A DNA stretch of 64,000 nucleotides from assembly GCA_020436025.1 (NCBI GenBank), contig JAGQYP010000001.1, positions 1-64,000 of the forward strand, in the 5' to 3' direction. The notes under the pieces are model-generated. The model saw only the letters and a program-made list of their open reading frames with translations, was not told the DNA's origin and searched no databases. Source of the DNA: Crocinitomicaceae bacterium. Lineage in GTDB: Bacteria > Bacteroidota > Bacteroidia > Flavobacteriales_D > Crocinitomicaceae. A program made the position numbers and the translations under genes. This document shows positions 44,649 through 53,278 of this stretch, one piece after another. Positions within the stretch are counted from its first letter, which is position 1; every line of letters starts with the position of its first letter.

Positions 44649-47149
44649 GAGCTTTGCCTTCGTCCATCGTCTCCAATTACTTGTAAAAACAAAATATAAA
44701 TTCCAGAATTACATAAGTTTTGATTCTGATCCTTACCATCCCAAAAAACCAATTTTTCTCCACTGATATATTCTCCATGTATCGGGAAAGCAATTATTTG
44801 GCCTGCCATATTGTAAATAGATAAATGAACTATGGAAGGAGACTCTAATGAAATAGAAATTGCCAAATTGTCTTGGTCTCCATCATTGTTGGGTGTGATA
44901 TATTCCGGTTGAATTTCAAATCCCAAATCAGATTCAAAATTCAGGTGCTGAGAATTTTCGTATCCGGGAGTACCAAAATTCGTATTGCCGCTTGCAGTAT
45001 TCCAGTTCTCCGTGTCCATCGAACTCCCTTCAAAAGCAATCCTTTCCAATGATTTATTTTCTGTTGATTCGAGTAGAGGATAATGCATCATTTCATCATA
45101 ATGTACTTCATCCAGAATTAAATCCTGATCATTGAGCAACACGACAGCTCCAGCATCATTAGGATAAGAAGGCAAAACTGGAATATTAATGAATTTTCGA
45201 TTTTTATCCGTTTCAAAAACGTTTTTAACCCAGTTTGAATCTTTGCTTATCAGCACATAATCCCCTGAATTTAAAAGATATTTAGATGATATGACCCTTT
45301 TTCGGTTGGCAAGGGTATCATTTTCTCTGTTTGAGAGAAACAAATTAGATAAATTCAACACATGAGAACTCAAATTATACAGTTCAATGAAATCGGTTCC
45401 TCCACTTTCAGGGTCAAATAAAATTTCATTGATGATTAGATCATTTGAAACAGCAAAAAACGGCGCTTCAAATTGAATAATTGTGTCCAATTGATTTCCA
45501 AAACAATCGATCAAATTTGAAATTTCTACTATTACTTGATCGCCTGGTAAGATGCTTTGACCCAAGTTTAATTGAAGTATTTCCTCATCCACTAGAAAAG
45601 AAACCAAATAAAAATTGGAAGTAATAATGGCGTTGCTCATTCCAGTAGCCAGAGGTTTGTTGAATTCCAATTCCAATAAGTTGGGGTGAGGAAGATTCCA
45701 ATCTAGGACTGTAAAATCTATATTCCTCGGTGAAAATGAATATGAATTGAATTGACCAGGTGTGCCTCCCAAAGAATCAAGACTAGAAATCCAGTTTTCC
45801 TGACCGCAGAAAACACCCAATTCCGCTTTTTCCAAAGCATATCCCCCATCGTCTTTATCATTATCGTGCCAGTCATTTTGATAGTGAACAGAATCAACCA
45901 ACAGAGAATCAGGGTTCAGTATTGCCACCCAATCCGATGAATTATTTAGAGAAGGCAATTCACAATAAATCTGATTTATGAGAGCAAATGAATCCACACA
46001 CGTCTCTGGCACCAACAAAACATAAGCATCTGGGTAAAGAAAATAGTTGGTATCGACTTCAATGGTATCTGATAAATCTGCCAGAAGTAAATCATTGAGA
46101 TTAATAATTTTTGAAGAATAATTGTGTATTTCCAGATACTCGCACTCAGGGAGTCCATGAGAGGGTGTGGGATCAGATTGAATCTCGGTAAATTCGATAT
46201 CATGCCAGCTTGGTACTTCACCGTAAACCAAAAAAAATGAAGTATCCATATTTAAAATGTTTGTATCAAAGTCGGAAATAGAATCCACTATGAAATGGGA
46301 AAATTGATTGTTGCCGAAAGTAGTTGGAAAATGAAGTTGCAATTGACCTCCAACATAAGTAAAACTTGAAGGATTTTGAGTAGTGGGATTGTCCAGATGG
46401 CAGTTGATCAAATTTAGCTGAGTGGTATCAATGGATTCCGAAAAAGAAAGTTGAATGGTATTTGAATCTAGTACAGAAAAACTAGTCAATGAAGGTGGAA
46501 TGGTGTCGTATTGAATTGGCCCGACATACACCTCATCAAAAAAGAAACTATGTGTATTGGAACTTGTATAAAAACAATCCATAGCTAGAATATTTAAATC
46601 AAAGGCTGCCGTGTCGATGTAAGACCATTCATTTTCAAACTGATTTGTAGTTGGATTCCACAATTCAAGATTCAAGTTGGAATTACTGTAGATAATTTTC
46701 ATCTCTATTTCAAAGGCCGCCGCTACTCTTCCATCTAAACCACGAACCAATTCTAGGTCAGTTCCATTAAATATTCCTCTGAGGGAAAGCGCATCATTTG
46801 AACCCGATTCCCCAATCTGAACATAGAGCGCATTTTGTGCATTTTGCACCTGAACCGAATCAGAAAAAATAAACAGATTTAAACGATTATTACCGGATGG
46901 AGAGAATCCCAGTCGAATTTTTAGGCGAATTTCCGTTTCCGAATAATAAAAAAAGGAAGGCGGTAAATAAATTCCTGAATGGCCCGCTTGTGATGCATTC
47001 AAACTCAATTCTTCATTTTGAATTTGAAAGTCGGATGTTTGTCCTTCCCAAGGGACGGGGAATACAGAGTTGTTTCCAAAATCTTCTTGAAACTGCGAAA
47101 AGGTGAAAATTCTAACCAATCCGCATAGTATTGTGACGAATATTCTCAT
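44621..47149 (-). CDS. lamin-tail-domain protein with T9SS-type C-terminal domain
   Basis: An 842-aa exported protein. Signal peptide MRIFVTILCGLVRIFTFSQ, a beta-sandwich sugar- or lipid-binding-like domain (residues 20-220), an Ig-like domain (FSVLDSNTIQLSFSES), two lamin-tail domains (DIEFTEIQSDPTPSHG and DLIINEILFDPESGGTDFIE) and a C-terminal FlgD-like/sorting region (EYITPNNDGDQDNLAI ... KKTVYLKR). I start at ATG 47149; the longer frame to 47335 has no sensible N-terminus and overlaps divergent asd. Bacterial LTD proteins are secreted and often nuclease- or surface-associated; no catalytic domain is seen here. Confidence 0.83.
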   Translation of the reverse strand: MRIFVTILCGLVRIFTFSQFQEDFGNNSVFPVPWEGQTSDFQIQNEELSLNASQAGHSGIYLPPSFFYYSETEIRLKIRLGFSPSGNNRLNLFIFSDSVQVQNAQNALYVQIGESGSNDALSLRGIFNGTDLELVRGLDGRVAAAFEIEMKIIYSNSNLNLELWNPTTNQFENEWSYIDTAAFDLNILAMDCFYTSSNTHSFFFDEVYVGPIQYDTIPPSLTSFSVLDSNTIQLSFSESIDTTQLNLINCHLDNPTTQNPSSFTYVGGQLQLHFPTTFGNNQFSHFIVDSISDFDTNILNMDTSFFLVYGEVPSWHDIEFTEIQSDPTPSHGLPECEYLEIHNYSSKIINLNDLLLADLSDTIEVDTNYFLYPDAYVLLVPETCVDSFALINQIYCELPSLNNSSDWVAILNPDSLLVDSVHYQNDWHDNDKDDGGYALEKAELGVFCGQENWISSLDSLGGTPGQFNSYSFSPRNIDFTVLDWNLPHPNLLELEFNKPLATGMSNAIITSNFYLVSFLVDEEILQLNLGQSILPGDQVIVEISNLIDCFGNQLDTIIQFEAPFFAVSNDLIINEILFDPESGGTDFIELYNLSSHVLNLSNLFLSNRENDTLANRKRVISSKYLLNSGDYVLISKDSNWVKNVFETDKNRKFINIPVLPSYPNDAGAVVLLNDQDLILDEVHYDEMMHYPLLESTENKSLERIAFEGSSMDTENWNTASGNTNFGTPGYENSQHLNFESDLGFEIQPEYITPNNDGDQDNLAISISLESPSIVHLSIYNMAGQIIAFPIHGEYISGEKLVFWDGKDQNQNLCNSGIYILFLQVIGDDGRRQSSKKTVYLKR

Positions 47150-47179
47150 GATCGATTTAAGTGGTTGATGGAAATATAA

Positions 47180-47187
47180 TATTTTTG
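47180..47187 (+). promoter_or_regulatory. putative -7 element of asd
   Basis: TATTTTTG matches TAnnTTTG and ends 15 nt before the asd ATG at 47203; it sits in the 53-nt gap shared with the divergent LTD gene. Confidence 0.45.
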
Positions 47188-47202
47188 CGAAAAATTTATC
47201 AG

Positions 47203-48189
47203 ATGAAAATAGCCGTTGTAGGTGCAACCGGAATGGTAGGCACAGAAATGTTAAAAGTATTGGACGAATACCAAGTAGAAGTTTCAGAGTTAATTCCTGT
47301 AGCATCGGAGAAGAGCGTTGGAAAAACGCTTTCATTTAGAGGAAAAGCTTATCCAATAGTGAGTATGCAAACAGCGGTGGACATGCAGCCAAACATTGCC
47401 ATTTTCTCTGCTGGTGGATCCACTTCACTAGAATGGGCACCAAAATTTGCAGAAAAAGGTTGTACGGTTGTAGATAATTCTTCGGCTTGGAGAATGGATC
47501 CGGATAAAAAATTGATCGTTCCTGAAATCAATGGAGATCTTTTAACGAAAGAAGATAAAATCATTGCCAATCCAAACTGTTCGACCATTCAATTGGTGAT
47601 GTGTTTGGCTCCTTTACACGAAAAATATGGCGTAAAAAGAGTAATTGTTTCTACCTATCAATCGGTTTCTGGTACCGGAAAAGCGGCCATCGACCAAATG
47701 AATGGAGAAAGAGCAGGAGAAAATGTGGAGAAAGTATATCCTTATGACATCGACATGAACTGTTTACCGCACTGTGATTCATTCACTGAAAATGGCTACA
47801 CGAAAGAAGAAATGAAATTAACCAACGAAACCAAAAAAATCGTTGATCCAAATATCAATGTTTCTGCTACGGCGGTGCGCGTTCCGGTTTCTGGCGGACA
47901 TTCAGAAGCAGTCAATATTGAATTCGAAAGAAAACCAGATTTAGCAGAAATTAGAAAGATTCTGCATGAAACAGAAGGTGTAGTGGTACAAGACAATCCC
48001 GACACCAATACTTATCCCATGCCCAAATATGCAAAAGGAAAGAATGAGGTTTTCGTAGGAAGAATAAGAGAAGATTTCACTAATCCCAATACGGTAAACA
48101 TGTGGATTGTAGCGGATAACCTAAGAAAAGGAGCGGCAACAAATGCGGTGCAAATTGCGAAATATTTGATGGAAAAAGAATTGGTTTAG
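47203..48189 (+). CDS. asd: aspartate-semialdehyde dehydrogenase
   Basis: A 328-aa NADP-dependent enzyme reducing aspartyl phosphate to aspartate semialdehyde, the branch point to lysine, diaminopimelate, threonine and methionine. The NADP loop VGATGMVG (6-13), the catalytic cysteine Cys126 (NPNCSTIQ) and the VPVSGGHSEAVNIEF region with the active-site histidine are all present. I use the ATG at 47203 (MKIAVVGATG); the GTG at 47161 lies upstream of the promoter element. Confidence 0.96.
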   Translation: MKIAVVGATGMVGTEMLKVLDEYQVEVSELIPVASEKSVGKTLSFRGKAYPIVSMQTAVDMQPNIAIFSAGGSTSLEWAPKFAEKGCTVVDNSSAWRMDPDKKLIVPEINGDLLTKEDKIIANPNCSTIQLVMCLAPLHEKYGVKRVIVSTYQSVSGTGKAAIDQMNGERAGENVEKVYPYDIDMNCLPHCDSFTENGYTKEEMKLTNETKKIVDPNINVSATAVRVPVSGGHSEAVNIEFERKPDLAEIRKILHETEGVVVQDNPDTNTYPMPKYAKGKNEVFVGRIREDFTNPNTVNMWIVADNLRKGAATNAVQIAKYLMEKELV

Positions 48190-48478
48190 TTTTTTGACTT
48201 TATGATTTCACGACATTATGATGTTATGAAAACTGGTCACTTGAACTAAAAAAACAAAAAAGACAGCCCTACGCTTAGAACTGTCCCTTTAAAATTATAC
48301 ACGAAAAAAACTACTCTGATAGGGTAAATGCCAAAAGCGTGCCAAACTTCTCAGAAAGAGAATGAGTGTGTAGAATGAGGTGGGTTAATCCAACTTTTCG
48401 CTTTCAACTTTTGACTTTCAACTTCATTTCTGTAACTTTTCGAAATATATCACTGTTTAATACGCTAACTGACTTGAT
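48190..48478. other. 289-nt intergenic region with degenerate word repeats
   Basis: No gene is visible. The left part (48196-48232) repeats words like GACTTTATGA, TTATGATGTTATGA. A weak 5-bp inverted repeat (48262-48266 with 48281-48285) is present. The right part (48395-48424) repeats TTTTCGCTTTCAACTTTTGACTTTCAACTT-like units. The promoter of the barrel array must lie near the right end, but no clear TAnnTTTG box is seen. Confidence 0.5.
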
Positions 48479-49219
48479 ATGAAAAGACTTTGTTTGCTAT
48501 TTAGTTTTGTTACTGTTCTCGGTTTTGGGCAGGATCATTATATTGGATTTACGGGTGGTTATTCCTATTCCAGCGCAAATATTTTAAGTGGAACTTCTGG
48601 AAATACCCTTCCTCAACATCTGTATTTTGGTGAGTTGAATTATCAATTCCATCCGGAATCATGGTTTTATTTCAATATTGGTTTGCGCTATGACAGAAAA
48701 GGCTTTCAAATCAATGATGAGCATGTCGTTAGAAAGGTCAACGATGCGGAAAATCAATCAGATACTCTGGGCAATTACACTTATGATTTTCACAAAGTGG
48801 GTGTCCCCTTGAAAATAGGATTTAAACTAGGTGGAAAGGTGTTTTTTCAGTTCGCCATGGGAGTCATTCCTTCTTATTCTATTCTTTCCAATGCTTCGTG
48901 GACTTTAAATTACCAAGGAACAGAGATTGAGAGCTCCTCAATTGGCAATTGGACCAACATCAAGAATTTTGAACTGCCTTGGATTGGGGAAATTGGATTT
49001 GGAGCACATTTGGGAGAAAATGTGATGTTGAATTTCTTGGCAGGCTATACTCAGAGTTTGACCAAGCACCTTCTTCCCAATCAAGTGGTAGAAAACAATG
49101 TGGTCACAACTGATTTCAGAACGGTTCGTTTCAAAGGCATTCATGCTTCAATTGGCTTGTATTTCAGATTACATAAAAAGCAGCAGAAATTGCAGAAGTT
49201 TACTCCTTCTTCAGAGTAA
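48479..49219 (+). CDS. outer-membrane beta-barrel protein 1 of a four-gene array
   Basis: A 246-aa PorT-like/OMP barrel. Signal peptide 1-18 (ending GFGQ), then DHYIGFTGGYSYSS, which is the shared start of this array (H-(W/Y)-(I/L/F)-G-x-(Q/T/K)-GG-Y). Alternating amphipathic strands (YFNIGLRYDRKGF, VGVPLKIGFKLGGKVFFQFAMG, IGEIGFGAHLGENVMLNFLAG) predict about eight to ten strands. It ends in a basic glutamine/lysine tail (LHKKQQKLQKF). It is the first gene of the array and lies 74 nt before the second. Function unknown; such barrels are structural or small porins. Confidence 0.78.
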   Translation: MKRLCLLFSFVTVLGFGQDHYIGFTGGYSYSSANILSGTSGNTLPQHLYFGELNYQFHPESWFYFNIGLRYDRKGFQINDEHVVRKVNDAENQSDTLGNYTYDFHKVGVPLKIGFKLGGKVFFQFAMGVIPSYSILSNASWTLNYQGTEIESSSIGNWTNIKNFELPWIGEIGFGAHLGENVMLNFLAGYTQSLTKHLLPNQVVENNVVTTDFRTVRFKGIHASIGLYFRLHKKQQKLQKFTPSSE

Positions 49220-49293
49220 AAACATTTCTAATTTTCTAAAGAATATGTAATTTTTTGGGTTTCTGACGTTTTATTAGAAAACAACTTGAACCT

Positions 49294-50031
49294 GTGAGAC
49301 AACTTATCTTAGTCCTTTTGTGTGCTTACTCAATTTCTTTTGGTCAAACCGTAGAACATTGGTTTGGGACCAAAGGGGGGATGGCCTTTTCGTTTGCCGG
49401 AGCAAAAACAAATGATGATGTTTTGCCGGGATCTCCCTACGCTCCAAAAGGAATGAATGCCTATTATTTTGCCCTTTCTTACAATTACCTTAGGAATAAT
49501 AGTTTGGTTGTAAATGCAGATCTGATTTATGTTCGAAAGGGAATGTATCAAGAGCAGATTAAAACCAATTCAGGTGATTTTCTGGACATGAAATTTTCTG
49601 CGGATTGTATTTCCATTCCCTTAAAAGTTGGTGTTAATGTTGGAAGAAGAATTTACGCACAATTTTTATTCGGATTCAATGTAGGGTTGATTGTAAATTC
49701 CAGATTTGAATACGATTTTGATCAGACTCATTATCTTATAAAACCTTATAAAAGAATGCCCTTTGATTTCGGGATGGATGCTGAAGCAAGATTGGGATAT
49801 TGTTTGAAAGATCACTTAAGAATTTTTGTCTCTGTCATTTACGACCACTCTTTTATAAACCAAAACTACAGTATGCATCTACCTAACCCAGTAGATGATT
49901 TTTCAGTTTCTATCCAACAGGTGTATGCAACTGCCTTAATTGGAATGTCTTTTAATTTTAAAGCCGATTGGAACTTGTTGAAAAAGAAAAAGAAAATAGA
50001 TCTAGAGGAGGAAGACGAAGAATCAAAATAA
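49294..50031 (+). CDS. outer-membrane beta-barrel protein 2 of the array
   Basis: A 245-aa barrel starting at GTG 49294 (signal MRQLILVLLCAYSISFGQ), followed by EHWFGTKGGMAFSF. Strand pattern and the ISIPLKVGVNVGRRIYAQFLFGFN block are collinear with the neighbours. The C-terminal tail is unusual: a lysine run followed by an acidic run (KKKKKIDLEEEDEESK) that cannot be part of the barrel and would remain periplasmic. Spacing to the next gene is 9 nt. Confidence 0.77.
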   Translation: MRQLILVLLCAYSISFGQTVEHWFGTKGGMAFSFAGAKTNDDVLPGSPYAPKGMNAYYFALSYNYLRNNSLVVNADLIYVRKGMYQEQIKTNSGDFLDMKFSADCISIPLKVGVNVGRRIYAQFLFGFNVGLIVNSRFEYDFDQTHYLIKPYKRMPFDFGMDAEARLGYCLKDHLRIFVSVIYDHSFINQNYSMHLPNPVDDFSVSIQQVYATALIGMSFNFKADWNLLKKKKKIDLEEEDEESK

Positions 50032-50040
50032 CCTAATTCT

Positions 50041-50838
50041 ATGAAGACAATTGCACTTTTTATTTTTTTGATCCCTTTAGTAGGATGGAGTCAAAATCAC
50101 TGGATTGGCGTTCAAGGTTCCTATGATTTAATGGGTTTTTACAGAAATAGTGGCGATCGATATGATAGAAATCCATCCTATGCGGCTGGTGTCAACTATG
50201 AATGGAATTATCGTAACGTGGCATTATTCGGATTCGATTTTTTATATAATAATTCTTCTTATACGAATAATTATGCCCATGCATTAAATGATAGCAATAG
50301 AGTTATTCAAGACACAATCACCTACCCAAATGGAGCCTATTATTGGGATGAGAAAACTCCAGCCGAATATAAAATTCACTTCCTCTCTCTTCCTCTCAAA
50401 TTTGGGTGGCATTTTGGGAAAAAATTTCGAGTTTTTATCATTGGAGGTCTGGGACCAACCTTCGCATTAGGTGGTTCCGTAAAATTTCATCATTTGGTTG
50501 TCAATCCGAATAACGAAACGGTTACCATGAAAATTCAGAAAGGAAAATCAGTTGGGATTTTTGGTCAGCTAGAAGTAGGATGTAAATACATTATTAAAGA
50601 AAGATACCAATTGTTTGCTTCTGCCCGAATCTATAAACATTTTAAACAACCAGAATTGGTTGGGGAATATTTTGATGGGACATTTCATACCTCAACAGAC
50701 CTAGGGAATTGGGGATTTAATTTTTGTTTAGGATTTAAGATTGCACTTTCCAAAAAACCAATTGAAGAAATAAAGAAGGAGAAAAAGGAAGAAAAGGAAA
50801 AAGATGCCTATGAGGAATTGTATCTAGATGGAAAGTAA
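50041..50838 (+). CDS. outer-membrane beta-barrel protein 3 of the array
   Basis: A 265-aa barrel: signal peptide 1-18 (ending GWSQ), NHWIGVQGSYDLMG, FLSLPLKFGWHFGKKFRVFIIGGLG and a long charged tail (EEIKKEKKEEKEKDAYEE). It lies 9 nt after the second copy and 42 nt before the fourth, so the array is probably one transcript. The charged tail is again of a kind that could contact periplasmic partners or peptidoglycan. Confidence 0.77.
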   Translation: MKTIALFIFLIPLVGWSQNHWIGVQGSYDLMGFYRNSGDRYDRNPSYAAGVNYEWNYRNVALFGFDFLYNNSSYTNNYAHALNDSNRVIQDTITYPNGAYYWDEKTPAEYKIHFLSLPLKFGWHFGKKFRVFIIGGLGPTFALGGSVKFHHLVVNPNNETVTMKIQKGKSVGIFGQLEVGCKYIIKERYQLFASARIYKHFKQPELVGEYFDGTFHTSTDLGNWGFNFCLGFKIALSKKPIEEIKKEKKEEKEKDAYEELYLDGK

Positions 50839-50880
50839 CTTTTCCCTAGTCCAAACTGTTTCAATAAAAAGACCTAATTT

Positions 50881-51621
50881 ATGTTGAAACACCTTTGCCT
50901 CATCCTGCTTTTTATTCCTTATGGACTTTCTGGTCAGAAACATTGGTTGGGATTTCAGGGTGGTTACCAATTTAATAGGGCTGTGTCATGGATAGTTCAT
51001 GGTGAAAACGGCTCATATCAACCTTTTCATTCTTTTAATTTTGGTATTTCTTATCGATTCGATTTCCACAAATATCTTTTTGCAACTGGAAAAGTATGTT
51101 TTTCTAAAGAAGGTTTTAATACCATCCGATCAACTTTCCATAGAAAAAATGAAACACTTGGAATTTATAAATACATTCATGCCGATGTTGGTTACAGACT
51201 TGACTTTATTTCTCTCCCTCTAATCATTGGTGTTCGGTATGGAAAGAAATTCTATTTCACAATGGAGGCAGGTATAGTTCCTCAATTTCTGCTGAAGTCA
51301 AAAACAATAGCAGACTACTATGTGTCTGATGGTTTTTCAAGGACGATTTACAACACATATAAGGAATCAACAAAAGTCTATTTACAATGTCAATTTGGTC
51401 TTGGTCTAGCATTAAATGTAAGCTCGAATATGACAATTATATTGCTTTCAAATTACTTCCGAGGGTTTTTCCGATACAAGAACAAACAAGATTTTGAAGG
51501 TTATGGAATGTGGCATAATCCAAATGCTCATATTCCAGATGGATATTCAATTTCCCTGCAATTTCTTTTCAATCTACACCCAATTAAACCTGAATTAAAA
51601 CACCCAGATAGAAATAAATAA
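50881..51621 (+). CDS. outer-membrane beta-barrel protein 4 of the array
   Basis: A 246-aa barrel: signal peptide (ending GLSGQ), KHWLGFQGGYQFNR, FISLPLIIGVRYGKKFYFTMEAG. Collinear with the other three but without the long charged tail (ends KPELKHPDRNK). It is followed 77 nt later by an orphan ExbD gene on the same strand. Confidence 0.77.
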   Translation: MLKHLCLILLFIPYGLSGQKHWLGFQGGYQFNRAVSWIVHGENGSYQPFHSFNFGISYRFDFHKYLFATGKVCFSKEGFNTIRSTFHRKNETLGIYKYIHADVGYRLDFISLPLIIGVRYGKKFYFTMEAGIVPQFLLKSKTIADYYVSDGFSRTIYNTYKESTKVYLQCQFGLGLALNVSSNMTIILLSNYFRGFFRYKNKQDFEGYGMWHNPNAHIPDGYSISLQFLFNLHPIKPELKHPDRNK

Positions 51622-51698
51622 AATTTCAATATATCAAGTGCCAATCTTCGGCACACCCTTTGCATTCTAACAAATGTTATTATTTAAAATTTGTTATT

Positions 51699-52283
51699 AT
51701 GAAGCGTAAAAATTATGACCTAGCGGCCGGGTCCATGGCCGACATTGCTTTTCTGTTGCTGATTTTTTTCTTGGTCAGTACCACAATCCAAAAAGACAAA
51801 GGCTATATCCGAAACATGCCCGCGAAGAAAGAAGGACCAAGGCGCTCTCCAGCTTTGGCAAAAAATGTTTTTGAAATTCACATCAACAATGAGAACCAAA
51901 TGATGGTGGAAGGTTCTCAGGCAGATCACGAATTTTTAAAACAACAACTTCGGGCTTTCTATTTGGGAAATTCACCCGTTGGAAAAAATGCGGAGGATCA
52001 ACCTAAATGGATCAAATCCGAAAAATTTCCTGCCTACACTTGTCTGGACACGGTGGCTCTAATTAAATTGGATGCACAGATGAAAACCAACTACAAAGAC
52101 TATGTCGCTATTCAGTCTGATATCCAAGAAGTTGTTGAAGAAGTGCGCAATGAATTAGCATTTTACTATTTCGGCACCAGTTTTGATTATCTAAAAGAGC
52201 ACAAGGAAAAAGAATATGAAAAAATAAACATTCTGAAGTCCATTGTGCCTATTCGCATTATTGAATCTAAAATAGATCAATAG
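51699..52283 (+). CDS. exbD: orphan ExbD/TolR-family protein
   Basis: A 194-aa ExbD-type protein: cytoplasmic N-terminus, a single transmembrane helix from residue 16 with the conserved Asp15 (AGSMADIAFLLLIFFLV), then KDKGYIRNMP and a helical periplasmic domain. I start at ATG 51699 because this aligns with the ExbD at 4726; the ATG at 51660 adds 13 non-conserved residues. No ExbB gene is adjacent. It probably works with the ExbB encoded at 5219-6079 or with an ExbB elsewhere, and may serve the preceding barrel proteins. Confidence 0.85.
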   Translation: MKRKNYDLAAGSMADIAFLLLIFFLVSTTIQKDKGYIRNMPAKKEGPRRSPALAKNVFEIHINNENQMMVEGSQADHEFLKQQLRAFYLGNSPVGKNAEDQPKWIKSEKFPAYTCLDTVALIKLDAQMKTNYKDYVAIQSDIQEVVEEVRNELAFYYFGTSFDYLKEHKEKEYEKINILKSIVPIRIIESKIDQ

Positions 52284-52294
52284 AATAAGAAATT

Positions 52295-52356
52295 AAGTCG
52301 GGACAGACATCGGGTTTATTCGTCCAGCCATTCCGGTGTATGTTCTGACTTTTTTT
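52295..52356. terminator. imperfect bidirectional terminator
   Basis: A long imperfect inverted repeat (AAGTC...ACAGACA against TGTATGTTCTGACTT) with a T-run on the plus strand, between the convergent orphan exbD and queuosine-transporter genes. The T-run reaches the stop codon of the minus-strand gene. Confidence 0.55.
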
Positions 52357-53167
52357 ATTCCTCTTCTTCCTCTTCGGAATACTTTGCAGAAGGATTGATT
52401 TCAAGATAATTGCTCAACCATTTTGTGAGAATATAAAATGGAATGGTATCTAAAAGTGCAATCACCATTTTAAAGACATAGGCACTGAAGACCAAAGTCA
52501 TCAATTGACCAAAAATGGGCTGATCATAATCCAAAGGTAAGGCATACGAAGCCCAAGCATAAGTAATAAAGATAACTGCAACAGAATCCACCATTTGTGA
52601 AATCAAGGTTGATCCGTTGTTTCTTAGCCACAAATGTTTTCCTTTGGTTAAATCCTTGAAAAAGTGAAAAACCTTAACATCAGTGAATTGCGCTAACAAA
52701 TAGGCAATCATGGATGCAAAAACTGACACACGAGTCAAACTGCGGATATAATAAAACGAATATTGCTGAGGCACCTCAACTCTTCCAATATGATCTGACA
52801 TCACTGGGATTAAGCCATGCTCATTCAAATTAGGCGGGGGATCCATCATTCCTCCTATCCATAAAATAAAAAAGACCCACATATTGAGAAAAAGTCCGAC
52901 CCAAACTAACAAATTAGCTCTCTTGTGGCCATATAATTCCGAAATAAGATCTGTACAAAGGAAAGTAATTGGATAAGGTAAAACTCCAATCGCAAAAATA
53001 AACGGTACTTCAACCGACCCAACTGTAAATGAATAATCGACAAATTTAGAGGTTCCCAAAATGTTGAGCATAGTCAGAGATCCTAGGAAAATCCCAGCCA
53101 TGATCAAGAACACCCGTTCGCGGCGTTTCATGATTTCGGGTCTATTATTTGCTTCTTCTATAAACAT
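52355..53167 (-). CDS. yhhQ: queuosine precursor transporter (YhhQ/VUT family)
   Basis: A 270-aa membrane protein with about six helices, belonging to the YhhQ/VUT (vitamin uptake transporter-like) family that imports queuosine precursors for tRNA modification. The typical FPITFLCTDLISELYGHKRAN-like segment is present (residues about 67-86), as well as the conserved NNGSTLISQMVDSVAVIF (about 184-201). The C-terminus is an acidic run (SEEEEEE). It is a single gene facing the orphan exbD and diverging from the carrier-HEAT gene. Confidence 0.87.
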   Translation of the reverse strand: MFIEEANNRPEIMKRRERVFLIMAGIFLGSLTMLNILGTSKFVDYSFTVGSVEVPFIFAIGVLPYPITFLCTDLISELYGHKRANLLVWVGLFLNMWVFFILWIGGMMDPPPNLNEHGLIPVMSDHIGRVEVPQQYSFYYIRSLTRVSVFASMIAYLLAQFTDVKVFHFFKDLTKGKHLWLRNNGSTLISQMVDSVAVIFITYAWASYALPLDYDQPIFGQLMTLVFSAYVFKMVIALLDTIPFYILTKWLSNYLEINPSAKYSEEEEEE

Positions 53168-53278
53168 AACACGGTCAATTCATGACCTAGGTTTTATGAA
53201 ACGAATATACTAGAATAAAGTTTCATATATCTTTTTTTTATTTTCTTCGTATAGAATAGCTAATTCATTGAAATTATT

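Noticed and set aside
44621..47335. Longer N-terminus of the lamin-tail protein from 47335
   Set aside because: It would overlap divergent asd and its promoter, whereas ATG 47149 gives a normal signal peptide.
48262..48285. Inverted repeat with a T-run on the minus strand as terminator
   Set aside because: The stem is only 5 bp with a 14-nt loop, the T-run is on the wrong strand for asd, and no minus-strand gene lies upstream.
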